The notes beneath the pieces are model-generated. The model saw only the letters and a list, made by a program, of their open reading frames with translations. It had not been told where the DNA came from and did no database searches. This document shows, piece after piece, positions 13,349 to 25,900 of a stretch of 64,000 nucleotides of DNA. The stretch's first letter is position 1, and each line of letters begins with the position of its first letter. Position numbers and translations under genes: made by a program. Source of the DNA: Tetrahymena elliotti 4EA (taxonomy: Eukaryota; Ciliophora; Oligohymenophorea; Hymenostomatida; Tetrahymenidae); contig JH720304.1 in the NCBI GenBank assembly GCA_000231825.2, positions 1,133,068 through 1,197,067 on the forward strand. Reading direction: 5' to 3'.

Positions 13349-15792
13349 ATGCTCTTCTTACCTACATAAAAAAAAGATAATCTATTAAAACCTATTCAAA
13401 CAGAGTTAAAATAGGAAAAATATTCTTATGAAAAACCTAGTAATAATCAATAATTTCAAAAATACTATTTTTAAAAAGATACTTATTCTGAATAACAGAT
13501 TCCAAAATAATAAAATGTTTAATTGATAAATAAGTAATAAACTAAAAAAATATTTCCTCCTAATCTTAACCCTAAATAATAATCAAATAAATAAGATATT
13601 CCCTTACCAAAATATTTAGATTTAGTTCAAAAAGTACCACAATAATAAAATAATAAAGAAATTTATCAAGAGAATAAAAAACTAGTTTTAGACACAGTTA
13701 AAACAGTTTTTCAAAGAAAAAGTAAAAGAAGCCTTTTTAGATGTAATAAATGACTTAAAATAATTAATAGTTAATGAAATTGATGATTTAAAGCTCTCAG
13801 AAAATTTTAATGACCCTTAGGATAAACAAAAAAAGAATGAAAACATTTTTTTAAAATAAAATGATTTAGAAGAAAACAGATTAAATTAATTTTAAAAGAT
13901 TTTAAAAAAAATTAAATTAGGAATGAAAGAGGAATATTAAAATTAAATAAATGATCTGAAAATAAAATTTACAAAAATTTAATAATCAATTAAAAAATCT
14001 AATTTAATAGAAATGAATATGCTTGACCTGACTTAAATTCATAAAGCTAGTGAATTTAAATAAATGTATCAGATTTTTAATGGTATTATCTCTATTATAA
14101 TATATGACTTTGAATTTGGAGAATTATTTAATGCTTTATTTGGACCAGGTAGTATTAGCTCACATATCTAACCAGGATAACATTATGGTTATAAGAAAGA
14201 AATAATTTCATGGTCTTTAATTGATACGTTTATTCAGAAAATAAAATCTAATTTAATCGCAGCAAATGAAGTATTTCTTAAAATTTACAAATATTATGAA
14301 GATAACATTACTTCATCAATATAGAGTGAAAAGAACTATGAAATTCAAAATACTTAAAAAAATTATGATTGTATTGTTTGGCTATCTAAAAATCAAGAAT
14401 TAGAAAATCACAAATAAATAATTGAAGAAAAAATTCCTCATGAAGATTTTATATATACTGAATCTGTATCTAATTTCTTATAATTTAATACTCAAAAATT
14501 CATTTACTGATATCTGGTTCATTATGCTAAAAAATAATAGATAGAATCATTGAATGCTACTAAATATGCTCAGTGACAATTTATTGTAGGAAGGTTGCTT
14601 ATCATAAAGAATGGAGTAGTAAATATAGTATTGTCTGTTGTGTAACAAATAAATTCTAAGAAGCTTTAAAATTAATTAAAAAATAAATTGAAAACTTGAC
14701 ATCGTTTGGTCTTTGCAACTTAAGAGACTTAAAAATAAAATTAAAAAATAATAGTCCTTCTTATTACTTAAAAGAAAGTTATTGTGAAAGTTATATTAAT
14801 AAATTAGAGCCTAGTTCTATTTACAATATAATCCAAACTACAATTTCCTATTTATCTGCTTAATTCAATGTTAGAAAATGCTAGCTTGCAACTAAAAAAC
14901 CTTATCCTAAATTTTATCTCAGCATTTATCTTCCTCTGAAAAGTTAATTAATTTATACACTTAAGAAAAGCCATAATTTTATAAGATAATTAATTAGATT
15001 CTCTTCTCATTAAATGAATCTGCTATCCTCTCTTTTTCTCCTATTATTACTACTTTGAGATCTTCTATTTTTTCTTTTAACGATTAGAAAACAAGTAAGA
15101 ATGAAAAATTTCCAAAATTATATAGAGGTATAAATAGAGATGTAAATGAATTTTTGAAATCAAACAAAATAAATGATCTTATTGTATTCCATGGTTTTAC
15201 TTCAACAACAACAAATTTGTTAACTGCTCTTAAATTTGCAAAAAAAAAAATTTTATTAGAGATCTAATATCAGTATTCAATATTTAGTGATCTTAATGAA
15301 GATCATGATAGTTTGGAATATCGTTTAAAAAAGATACGTTAAAGTTTGTCAGAAAATATGCAAGAAAATAAAAATCAAAATAAAATGAGAGCTAAAGATA
15401 TTTCTTCTATATCTAAGTTCAGTAAAGAAGCTGAATATCTATTCCCTTGCTTTTCTGCCTTTAAAATCATAGATCATGCAAAGAAATATGATTGTGAATA
15501 TATCACAATAGAATTTGTTTGTATAATTGATGATTAATAAATCATAAAATCATTAGAATATAATACAGATTCTTTATTTGAATTTAATTAGAAAAAAGAA
15601 AAGGAATAATAAAGAAAAAAAGAAGAGGAATCTTATTAAAATCAATTCAATGGTTTTATATTTTAATCTCATAATGATGATGGCGGTGGTGATGGTGGTG
15701 TTATGCAAATTTAACAAATTTAACCATCACAGAAAATACAATAAAATGAAAGTGATTATTTTAACAAATAATTGATGGCATTAAATTATTGA
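13349..15792 (+). pseudogene. broken mono-ADP-ribosyltransferase gene (R-S-E type)
   Basis: The 3' part encodes an arginine-specific-type ADP-ribosyltransferase fold: an LYRGI strand (catalytic Arg, near 15118), a GFTSTT strand (Ser, near 15190) and a KEAEYLF loop (ExE, near 15425). All three parts of the R-S-ExE signature are present. Such enzymes transfer ADP-ribose from NAD+ to proteins and form a large family in ciliates. Upstream is a helical region of several hundred codons. The frame shifts near 13712, again between about 14500 and 14600, and near 14940. Two in-frame TGAs occur near 14507 and 14573. Coding character continues smoothly across each break in another frame, so these look like indels rather than introns; no GT-AG pair fits. 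The start is the first ATG of the 5' frame. An alternative is assembly error in this stretch. Confidence 0.7.
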
Positions 15793-16961
15793 ATTAAATC
15801 AAAAATATGAAAATTTAAATGTATCAAAAATGTTCATATTTATAATAGATATGGATTTTTGTACTTTTATTTACATAAACATACCTCAATGATTAACAAA
15901 GATCTATCACAACAATTAATTACCTTTGAAAATATCTAATTAATTGTAAATAGTAAGATACAATCATACAAATTTATGATTATTGATTTTGAGATTGATG
16001 CATTGAGTTTGTTTAAAATTTTATTTTTTCAATAATTTATTTTTTTAATGTTTAATAATTTTCTAAATAAAATAAATAAAAAACTTTTTAATTAAAAGGA
16101 GTATATTAAATTATATTTATTAAGTTGATGAAAATTAATTTTTTTAATTATTTATTAAACTCAATTTATTTATTTGCAAATCAAGTTTGGAGTTATTTTA
16201 GATTATTTTCAATTTTTGACACCAAATAAATAAAAAATAATTACTGTTGTGAAAATTTGTAACAAATTGCAATTATCTCCATTCATTATTTTCAAAATCG
16301 ATAAATAGCAGCATATTTAACTTTTATTTTATTTGAAATGTCTAAATGTAGAGTGAAGTATTTATTTAAGATTTAATTTGTCAAATTTTTTAATAATTCA
16401 TTCGTTAATTTTTTAGAATATTTATTATTGGTATTTTAAAAATAACAAGAGTAGACATAAAATTTAATCATTAAAATCCTTCTTTGATTATTTATTAATA
16501 TTTTGAAAAGATTTAAGAAATTTATCTAATTTTGATTATAAAATTATTAAAGAAATGAGCAGAAAATTATTTATAAAGTTGTCAAATAGATTTTATTTAA
16601 AATTAAGTTTGTGTATTGATTGTATTTTTTGTTTCAGTTATGTTAATTAATTTAAATAAAAAAAAGGTTTTCAAAAAATTATCAACTTTGATTACCCACC
16701 TAGTATAAGAAAGTGAGTAATTAGGTTTCAGATAAAATAAAAAACTCATCGAAATTGAAAACAAAAAGTAAAAATTAAAAATTTCCAAGGCTTATTAATT
16801 AACTAAATTCTGATTGATAAAATTTTAATAAACAGCAAGAATACAATTTATTTAATAAACCTACTTAACGCAAATAAGCAATAAAGAATAGATAAATTTG
16901 ATAATACATAAAAAGCATTTTAGCTAAATAGGATAAATAGGCTGAAATATAGTAAAGGTAG
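15793..16961. other. intergenic, no gene seen
   Basis: About 1.2 kb of AT-rich DNA between the pseudogene and the giant TPR-IQ gene. Short open stretches here have no coding character. Confidence 0.55.
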
Positions 16962-19900
16962 ATGATTAAGAATAATTAATATTCTAATTCCATGCAAAAT
17001 TAGATAGAATTAGATTATTATAAAAAGAGCGATCTCATTTTACCTATTTAGCATGATATTTAAGAGATCATTTATGATCCTAATGATCAAATTATTTCTC
17101 AATATCGCGACTATATCAAGGATAGTGAAGTGGATTTTAAATTGGGATTAACCTAAAGTGGTATCCAAAAATTAGGATGGGTTATACAAAATATATAAGC
17201 TTAGAAAAATAAATCTAATTTGAATTCAATGTTTATTTAGGCTGTTACTCTCTTAAATAATTAGGCATTGCAATATTTGAACAATGGAGAAGTTCAAAAT
17301 TCTATGCTTATATTAGAAAAATGTTCTACATGGACAAGTAATAAAGATTCAGATCCACTTATGAGGGTTATTACATTGAGTAATATAGGAGTATGTTATA
17401 GGAAAAAAGGCAAGCTATCTAAAAGTTTAGATATGTTCAATGAAGCTTTATAGATAATGTATGAGCATAATGTAAAATCCTACTTAAGTAGTGTCTATCT
17501 TAACTTAGCAATCATACAATCCTAAATAGGAGCTCATATCAAATCAATTGAATTTGCTAGAAAAGCTCTTGCAGAATCTTAGTTTGAACTAATCGATGTT
17601 ATTAAACCATAGCAAAAAGACAGTTAATTTTAAAATAAAAATGAAAATCGAAAGACTTAATCTAGTGCTTCTAATACTGATTTAATAGTTACATAATCAA
17701 CCCACTATGAGTCTAAGATAATAAATCTTATTCTTTGTTATAAAACCTTAGCTGAAGAAGAAGAACACTTTTAAAATTACGAAGAAGCTCTACATAATTA
17801 TGAAAAAGCTGTAGATATCTCTTAGTAGAATTTAGGCAACTAAAACTAAATAACACTTTCTTGCATCAAAGAATTCTCCTAATTCTCTTAAAGATATTCA
17901 AGAATATAAGTCTCCTAACCAAAAAAGTAATTACAAATCAAATAAAAGTTCCCCTCCTCACCCTTCAAAACAAGAAATCTAACAGCCTTGTAGGGCTAAA
18001 ATTTAGTAAGACCAAAAGCAAATACTATAAATGTTAATTTGGAAAAGAAACAACTCATGTCTCCAATAAATATGACTAATTCTATTTCAATAAATGTTAA
18101 TAACTTTTCCAAAAGCACACTCTTGGATAATTAAACCTCCACAAAAAATAATTCTAACTTCTTTAGAAATTCTAGCTAAATCACCACTTTGACTAGCCCT
18201 TCTAGTAGCAAAGCCCCAGCCTAAATGTCTAATTCCAATATACTCACACCTAATTCAGTTTCATTTTATAAAAAATTTGGAACTTCACAAAGACCCTAGT
18301 CTTTATTGAGAAAAAAATCCTAAAGTATTTCCAAAACACAAGCAAGTGCATCTACTGACAAAAGCGAACTTATTTTGGAATCTCTAGGGCTTTGTAAATT
18401 TTATTAATATCTTTTCTTGATCATTCATTACTCATAATGATAGATTTTTAAACAAAATGTTAATTAAATATCAAAATACTGTCTCTTCTTAATATTATTT
18501 ACCATTATCCTTTTTAAAAATCCCAAATCAAATATATAAAAATCTTAAACAAAAAAAAAAAAAGGAAAATTAATTTTAGTTATTTAAAAAAAACTTTTAC
18601 CCATTTTTTCAGAGGATTGGCAGTATTTTTTATTTAGATTTGAGAAAATATTTTTTATTTTTATAAAAGCTTAAACACTTTCTAAGAAGGTGGAAAATAA
18701 GGAATTTGATTCATAATTGCTATCTTCTTCATTGCAAAGAGAATTTGAGAGTTAGCCTGTTAAGTTTCATATAAAAGAGTAAAGTATTAGAACAAGATTA
18801 CTTAGTGTTGGAAATCGCCCGAATTCAACTAAAAATTCAGCTGAGATTAATCGTAGTAAGATATTATTATCACATACTGCTAGGAATTCACCTAATAATA
18901 GAAGCTAGGCCAATATATTTAAAACTATAAATTCACCTTATTTTACAAATACATAAGAATTTAAATCATAGAGTACAAAGAATATTTTTAGTAGAGTGCA
19001 AACAAATGCAAAACAATATAGATTACATCCAACAAACTTAAAAAGTAATTACTCATAGCATCATTAAATAGATAAAGATGATAATGTTCTTGACACTTTA
19101 AAAGTGTAATTTTAAGATGCGTATTTGAAGATGAAAAACATTGAATAGAAAATAAAATCTCATGTTTCTTTAAATAATAAACCTCTCAATCTTAACCTAC
19201 TAGAAAAGAGCAATTTGACACCAAATGCTAATTTTTCATAAAATTCTTTAATAAAAAGGAGATTACTAAGACCTCAATCTATGCATATTGGTATCAGTAA
19301 AAGTATAAATTCAACTCCTTAAAGAAAAAATTAACAAAATCTTATAAACTTTGAAGGATTTTAAGATTCTTAGGAATTATTATTTGCAAATAATACAAGC
19401 AATCCTCATTCTGTGTAAACAACACAGTAATCTGCTAATGATATTAAACTGCTCTTTGAATTAAAAAATACTTTCTTAAAAGATTACAACAAATAGTATC
19501 ATCAACTTTAAGGGGATCTTAAGTTTTACCTTAGTTAAAATGTAATGACAATATGGGTTATATTCTAAATTATAGATGTTTAAAGCCAGTACTAGCATAC
19601 AATTAATGTCAGTGATATTCAATTTTAAAAGATCTAACCAAACGAATAATAAAATATGCTAGTAAATATTTGCAGCTAAATATTTGACAATTTATTTGTT
19701 GATCAAATCAACAACTATTTAGTTTATTTCAATCAAAATATTTAATTGAGTGATAATTAGAGTTAAATTTTAATGAGTTATAAAGACCAAAACATTACTT
19801 TCATTTAAAAAAATGCCTTTAGCAGTTTAATATTCTTTTAATAAAAAATTAACTCAAACAAAGATTTAATTTAACAAGATTCAACTAGGAGTGAAAAAAA

Positions 19901-22900
19901 TAATTTCTTGAAAGTTAACTAAAATATTTAAAAATAAGAATAATCCAAAAATTTAACAAATACACCTAAGTTATTTACATCTCAAGAGCCAACAATTTAA
20001 GATGATATTGGTGAAGAAATTTATACTGATGATTTTGATCTTGATAAAAGTTTTGAAGAATTAGAATCTATAACTGAAGATATAAACAAATAATAATAAT
20101 AATAAAATAAAAAATAAAACATTTAGGAAGAATCCAAGGTTAATCATTAAGATTAAAAACAGATTTAATTGCAATTTGTTGATAAACCAGCAACTCCTTC
20201 ATTGAAAATTTCACAAAATCAACAAATAAAATAAAAAGAAGGAATAAATAAATAAGAAAATAGTTAAAATTAAGTTTAATAAAAGTTTTTTAAAAGAAAT
20301 TCAGAAACTGAACCTTATACTTCTTCAGTTTTTAAAGATTTTCAATAAAATAAAAGTTAACAGCAATAATATTAAAATGGCTAAATTAATGGTTAGCAGA
20401 AGTAAAATTTATAACCGTAAGACAAGAATAAGATCATCCATTAGTAAAGTAAGATGTAATTGGATCTTAGAAGTATTTATGATAAAGTAAACTATGTAAA
20501 AAGAATTGAAATACAGCCCACAGTAGATAATACAAGTAATGCTAAAAATATTATTAAATAATCACCAAGAAATACAACAAATTAGATAAATTTTATTTTA
20601 TCAGAATAATTAAATATAATGAGTGAGGAAATTAATAATAGAAATGCTGCTGAAGAAGGGCAATGTTAAAAGATAAGCTAAAGAGGTAGCAAAACTCCAA
20701 CTTTACTATCTAAAAAAGGAACTCTTGAAAGTCAATTCTTAAAAGTCAATATTCCTACTTCTCTAGTAGCAAATCATGAGCTGAGTCCAATAAATAGTTA
20801 AATAAATTTGAAAGCATAAAATATGAATCAATAAAATTAAAAAAATGTAAGAAATTCTCCTTAATTTTTGACTCAACAAGAATAAAATGCTGGCATGAAA
20901 ATCTGGAAAGCTTATGAGAAAATGAAGTTCAAAAAAGTTGTTAATTGGGCTATTCATATGTAATAAATGGGAAGATTTTTAGTTTAATTATTCAAGAAAA
21001 AATTTTTTGAAAAGCTAGTTAGTAATTGGAAAAAGCAAAAATAAGCAGCTTAAGTTATTTAAGATTTCTTCAAATAAAGAAAGATGAATGAGTAATATGG
21101 CTAAAACTAAAAATACACTATCTTGAATATTGATTTTAATAGTCTTTCTAAAAAAAAATTTTGCATAGACTAAGACAGAGTGATCAAAATATAAAAAGAA
21201 TTCAAGGCTTATCTTTTAAGGAAATCTAATAATTATCAAAATGCTTAAAGAGAAGCTGCTAAAAATGCTTAACAAAAAGACTAATCATTAATAAAAAATC
21301 AAATTTAAAATTATAAAAATGGAAAATAACCAAATTTCTTCAAAGATTTAAGCGTGATTATTAAGATTTAAAGACTTTTCCGAAGAAAAAAACAATTATT
21401 CAAATAGAATTAAGCTCCACAAAAACCTCAAAACAGCTCTTAATAAGTTAAATTTTAAGATAGCTAATAAGTTAAATCTCAAAATACTTAATATGCAAAA
21501 CCTTTTTCAGTTAAATCTTAAAATGCTTAATTATAACAAAAAGAATCTAAACAACCTGATAAATCTCAAAAAAGTTAATCAAGTAATTTTTTTAAAGATC
21601 TGGGCATAATTCTCAAAATTCAAAGGCTTATCCGCAAAAGATTAGCAGCTAAAAAATAAAAACTTGAATAAACTAAATAAAATAAAACCCAAAACCGAGC
21701 AGCAGATTAGAATAATAAAAAAGAGAAAAAGTTAAAGCAATCTGATTAGAAAAATGGTCAGTCAACCAATTTCTTAAAAAATTTAAGTGTTATCATAAAA
21801 ATTCAAAGGCTTTTTAGATAAAAATAAGCTTAAAAATAAAATAAAATTAATTTATAGAACATGCAACAAAAAAGTGATTTAAATAGTAAAAATAACAAAA
21901 ATTAAATAAACTCATCTGCTGTTACCAAAAATGATTTCTAAAGCAAAAATTTTTTTAAAGATTTAGCTGTTATAATAAAAATTCAAAGACTATTCCGTAA
22001 AAGACTAGCTGAAAAGTAGAAAGAAATAAATAATAAAAGCTAAAATAAGCAGTAACCAAGCACTAAAATAAGTACAAATAAAACAAATAAACTTGATTTA
22101 AATTCCAAAAATGGTTAAATGAGCAACTTTTTTAAGGATTTAAGTGTCATAATTAAAATTCAAAGACTTTTCCGTAAAAGGTAGGCTTTGAAATAAAAGC
22201 AAATGATCTAAAAAAGTTTAAATAGCAATTAAAGTGCAATTAAAAGTAATCAAATAAATTAATCTGGTTTAGGTGATTTTTTTAAAAAGCGTTTTGTTAT
22301 CATTAAGATTTAAAGACTTTTTAGAAAAAGATAAGCTCTAAAAAAGATGTAGTAAGATCAAACAAATGTCAATGGCAAATAAACTAAACCAATCAACATA
22401 ACAAATAAAATTAATTAACTATCTAATTAAAATTAAAAAGAAGGTTTAGCAGATTTTTTCAAAAATATTGGAGTTATAATTAAGATTCAAAGACTTTTCC
22501 GTAAAAAATAAGCAGCAAAAAAGATGCTATTGAAAGATTTTTTTAAAAATTTAAGTGTCATCATTAAAATTCAAAGACTTTTTCGTAAAAGATAAGCAGC
22601 TAAAAAGAAAGGATTAAACAATTAAAGTTAAAATATTTAACCTTTAAATAAGAATAACAATTAAAAAATAACCTAACCTAAATTATCTAAAAAAGATGAT
22701 CAAAAAATTGATTTTTTAAAGAATCTCAATATCATTATCAAAATTTAAAGGCTATTCCGTAAAAGAATAGCAAGAGCTAAAAAAGATTAATCTTAAGCTA
22801 ATTTCTTCAAAAATTTAAGTGTGATTATAAAAATTTAAAGACTTTTCCGTAAAAAGTAAGCGATCAAAAAATAACAACAAATGTAAAAAAATAGTTAACA

Positions 22901-25900
22901 AACCAAGTCTTTACAAAATAAAAATACTTCAAGTAAAGTTGATTTAGGATAGAAAGAGAGTTTAGCTGATTTTTTTAAAAATCTTAGTCTTATTATTAAA
23001 ATTTAGAGACTTTTCCGTAAAAAGTAGGCAGCAAAAAAGCAGAAAGAGTTGAATTAAAAAAATTAAAATTTATCTTTAAATAGTAAAAACTTTTTTAAAG
23101 ATTTAAGTATCATCATCAAGATTCAAAGACTTTTCCGTTAAAGATTAGCAAGAAAGTATAAGAAAAATGATTAAGCCCTAAAAAGTAAGAATAAAATTAA
23201 GACAGTAAATAATCAAAATAAATCTTAATAGATCAATCCAAAGGGTTTATGTTAAAAAGGAGATTAAAAACCAAATTTTTTTAAAGATTTAGCAGTTATT
23301 ATTAAGATTTAAAGACTTTTTAGAAAGAAATTAGCAAATAAAAAAAAATAACTTGATTCAAATAAAAAATAAATCAAACCTTAGAATATTAGTAGTAGCT
23401 CTAATAGTAAATCAGATTTCTTAAAAAATTTAAACATTATCATCAAAATTTAAAGACTTTTCAGAAAAAAACTAGCGGTAAAACAGAAAGATGAAAAAAG
23501 TTAAAATAAGAATAAAGTAAATCTTTAAAATAATAAATAACGTAAAAATAAGTAGAACACATAATAAAATTAGAATGATAGTTAATTCACAGGATTATTA
23601 AAAAATCTAAGTGTAATAATTAAAATCTAAAGACTATTCCGTAAAAGATAGGCTCTAAGAAAGAGAGAAAAAAACAAACAATTATTAAATAATGAGTAAA
23701 AGAATCCTAAAAGTAAGAAAGATACCAAAAATAAAATAAATTCATCCGATTAAAGTCAGAAGAAAGAAGGACAATCTATCAATTTTTTTAAAAATTTAGG
23801 AGTCATAATTAAGATCCAAAGACTTTTCCGTTCAAGATTAGCAAAAAAATAAAAAGAAATAAGCCTAAGAAATAAAAATATGCAAAAAAATAATACTTAA
23901 GGTTGCAAAGATAAATTAAATCAAACAAATTAACAAGCATTAAATCAGTATAGTATCTAATTAGCAGATTTCTTTAAAAATTTGATTCTGATTGTTAAGA
24001 TACAAAGAAATTTCCGTAAAAGACTTGCAAGAAAGAAAATAGAATTAAACTAAAAAGTTTAAACAAAACCATAAAATAATGAAAGCAAGAAAAATTAACT
24101 AAATTAATCTGATAAAGCTCAGAAAAATGGATCATAAATCAATTTTTTTAAAGATTTGGCAGTGATAATTAAAATTTAAAGGCTATTCCGTCAAAGATTA
24201 GCTAAAAAGAAGTTAGAGACTATTTAAAAAAATAAAAATTAAGATTAAAAATAAAAATAGATAAAGAATAAAGATAAAGCTAAAGTTATAATATAATCAA
24301 ATTAAAATTAGAAAAACAGCCAATCAACAAACTTTTTTACTGATTTAGCAATTATCATTAAAATTTAAAGGTTATTCCGTAAAAGGTAAGCTATTAAAAA
24401 GTCATAAATCATTTTTAATATTTAGAATAAAGATTAAAAATCAAAGTAATTAAATAATAAAGATAATGCTAAAGTAATAATTTAATCAAATTAAGTTTAG
24501 AAAAATAGCTTATCAATAAACTTTTTTACTGATTTAGCAGTTATCATTAAAATTTAAAGACTATTCCGTAAAAGGTAAGCAATAAAAAAGAAAGAAACCA
24601 TTTCAAAAAATCAAAATAAAGATAAATAATCAAAGTAATAAAATATTAAATATAACATTTAATCTATAAATTAGAAAAATACCTAATCTACAAATTTTTT
24701 CAAAGATTTAGCTGTGATTATTAAAATTCAAAGACTATTCCGTAAAAGGTTAGCCTTAAAGAAAAAAGAAGTTAATTCAAAAAACCAAATTTCAGATTAA
24801 CAAAAATAAATAAATTGTAAAAATTTGACCAAAACTGTTAATTAATAAAACTAGGCTTAAAAAAATAACTAGTCAACCAATTTTTTCAAAGACTTAGCTG
24901 TGATTATTAAGATTTAAAGGCTGTACCGCCAAATATTAGCTCAAAAAAGGATAGAGACAATTTAAACAAATAAAGATATAGATTAGTCAAAGCAATAAAA
25001 TAGTAAACCAAAAGCAATAGATTCTTAAAATCAAGGTCAGAAAAATACCTAATCTACAAATTTTTTCAAAGATTTAGCTGTGATTATTAAAATTTAAAGA
25101 CTTTTCAGACAGAGATTAGCTAGAAAGAAGAAAGAGGTAGTTTAAAAAAAAGAAAATAATGAATAACAATCTAAGTAAATTAATAGCAAAAACAATACTA
25201 AAATAGTTAATTAATCAAATTAAAGTTAGAAAAATACTTCAACAACTAACTTTTTCAAAGATTTAGCAATTATAATTAAAATTTAAAGACTTTTCAGACA
25301 AAGATTAGCTAGAAAAAAGAAAGAAGCAGTTTAAAAAAATTAAATTAAAGATTAATAAATTATCTAAATAAATAGTAAAGCAAAACCCATCAACTAATCA
25401 AACTAAGTGTAGAAAAATACCTAATCTACCAATTTTTTCAAAGATTTAGCAGTGATTATTAAAATTTAAAGACTCTTCCGTTAAAGATTAGCTAGAAAGA
25501 AGAAAGAGGTCATATTAAAAAACTAAAATAAAGATTAATAATAAAAGTAATCAAACAGTAGAGATAAATCTATAAATTAATCAAACTAAGGTTAGAAAAA
25601 TACCTAATCTACCAATTTTTTCAAAGATTTAGCTGTGGTCATTAAAATTTAAAGACTATTCAGAAAAAGATTAGCAAGAAAGTTAGTTTAAAAGAAATAC
25701 AATAATGATTAATAAATTAATTAAGTAAATAACAGTAGCAATAATAAAACTGTTAATTAATCAAATTAAGGTTAAAAAAATACCTAATCTACTAATTTTT
25801 TCAAAGATTTAGCTGTGATTATTAAAATTTAAAGACTTTTCAGACAAAGATTAGCTAGAAAAAAGAAAGAGGCAACATAAAATTAAAATAAGGATTAATT

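Noticed and set aside
16603..16788. Minus-strand 61-codon frame upstream of the giant gene
   Set aside because: Composition matches random AT-rich sequence and nothing supports expression.
16962..18440. TPR gene as a stand-alone 492-aa gene
   Set aside because: It is possible, but the last ~15 codons after the GT donor have non-coding composition and the downstream exon lacks its own start, so the spliced model is preferred.
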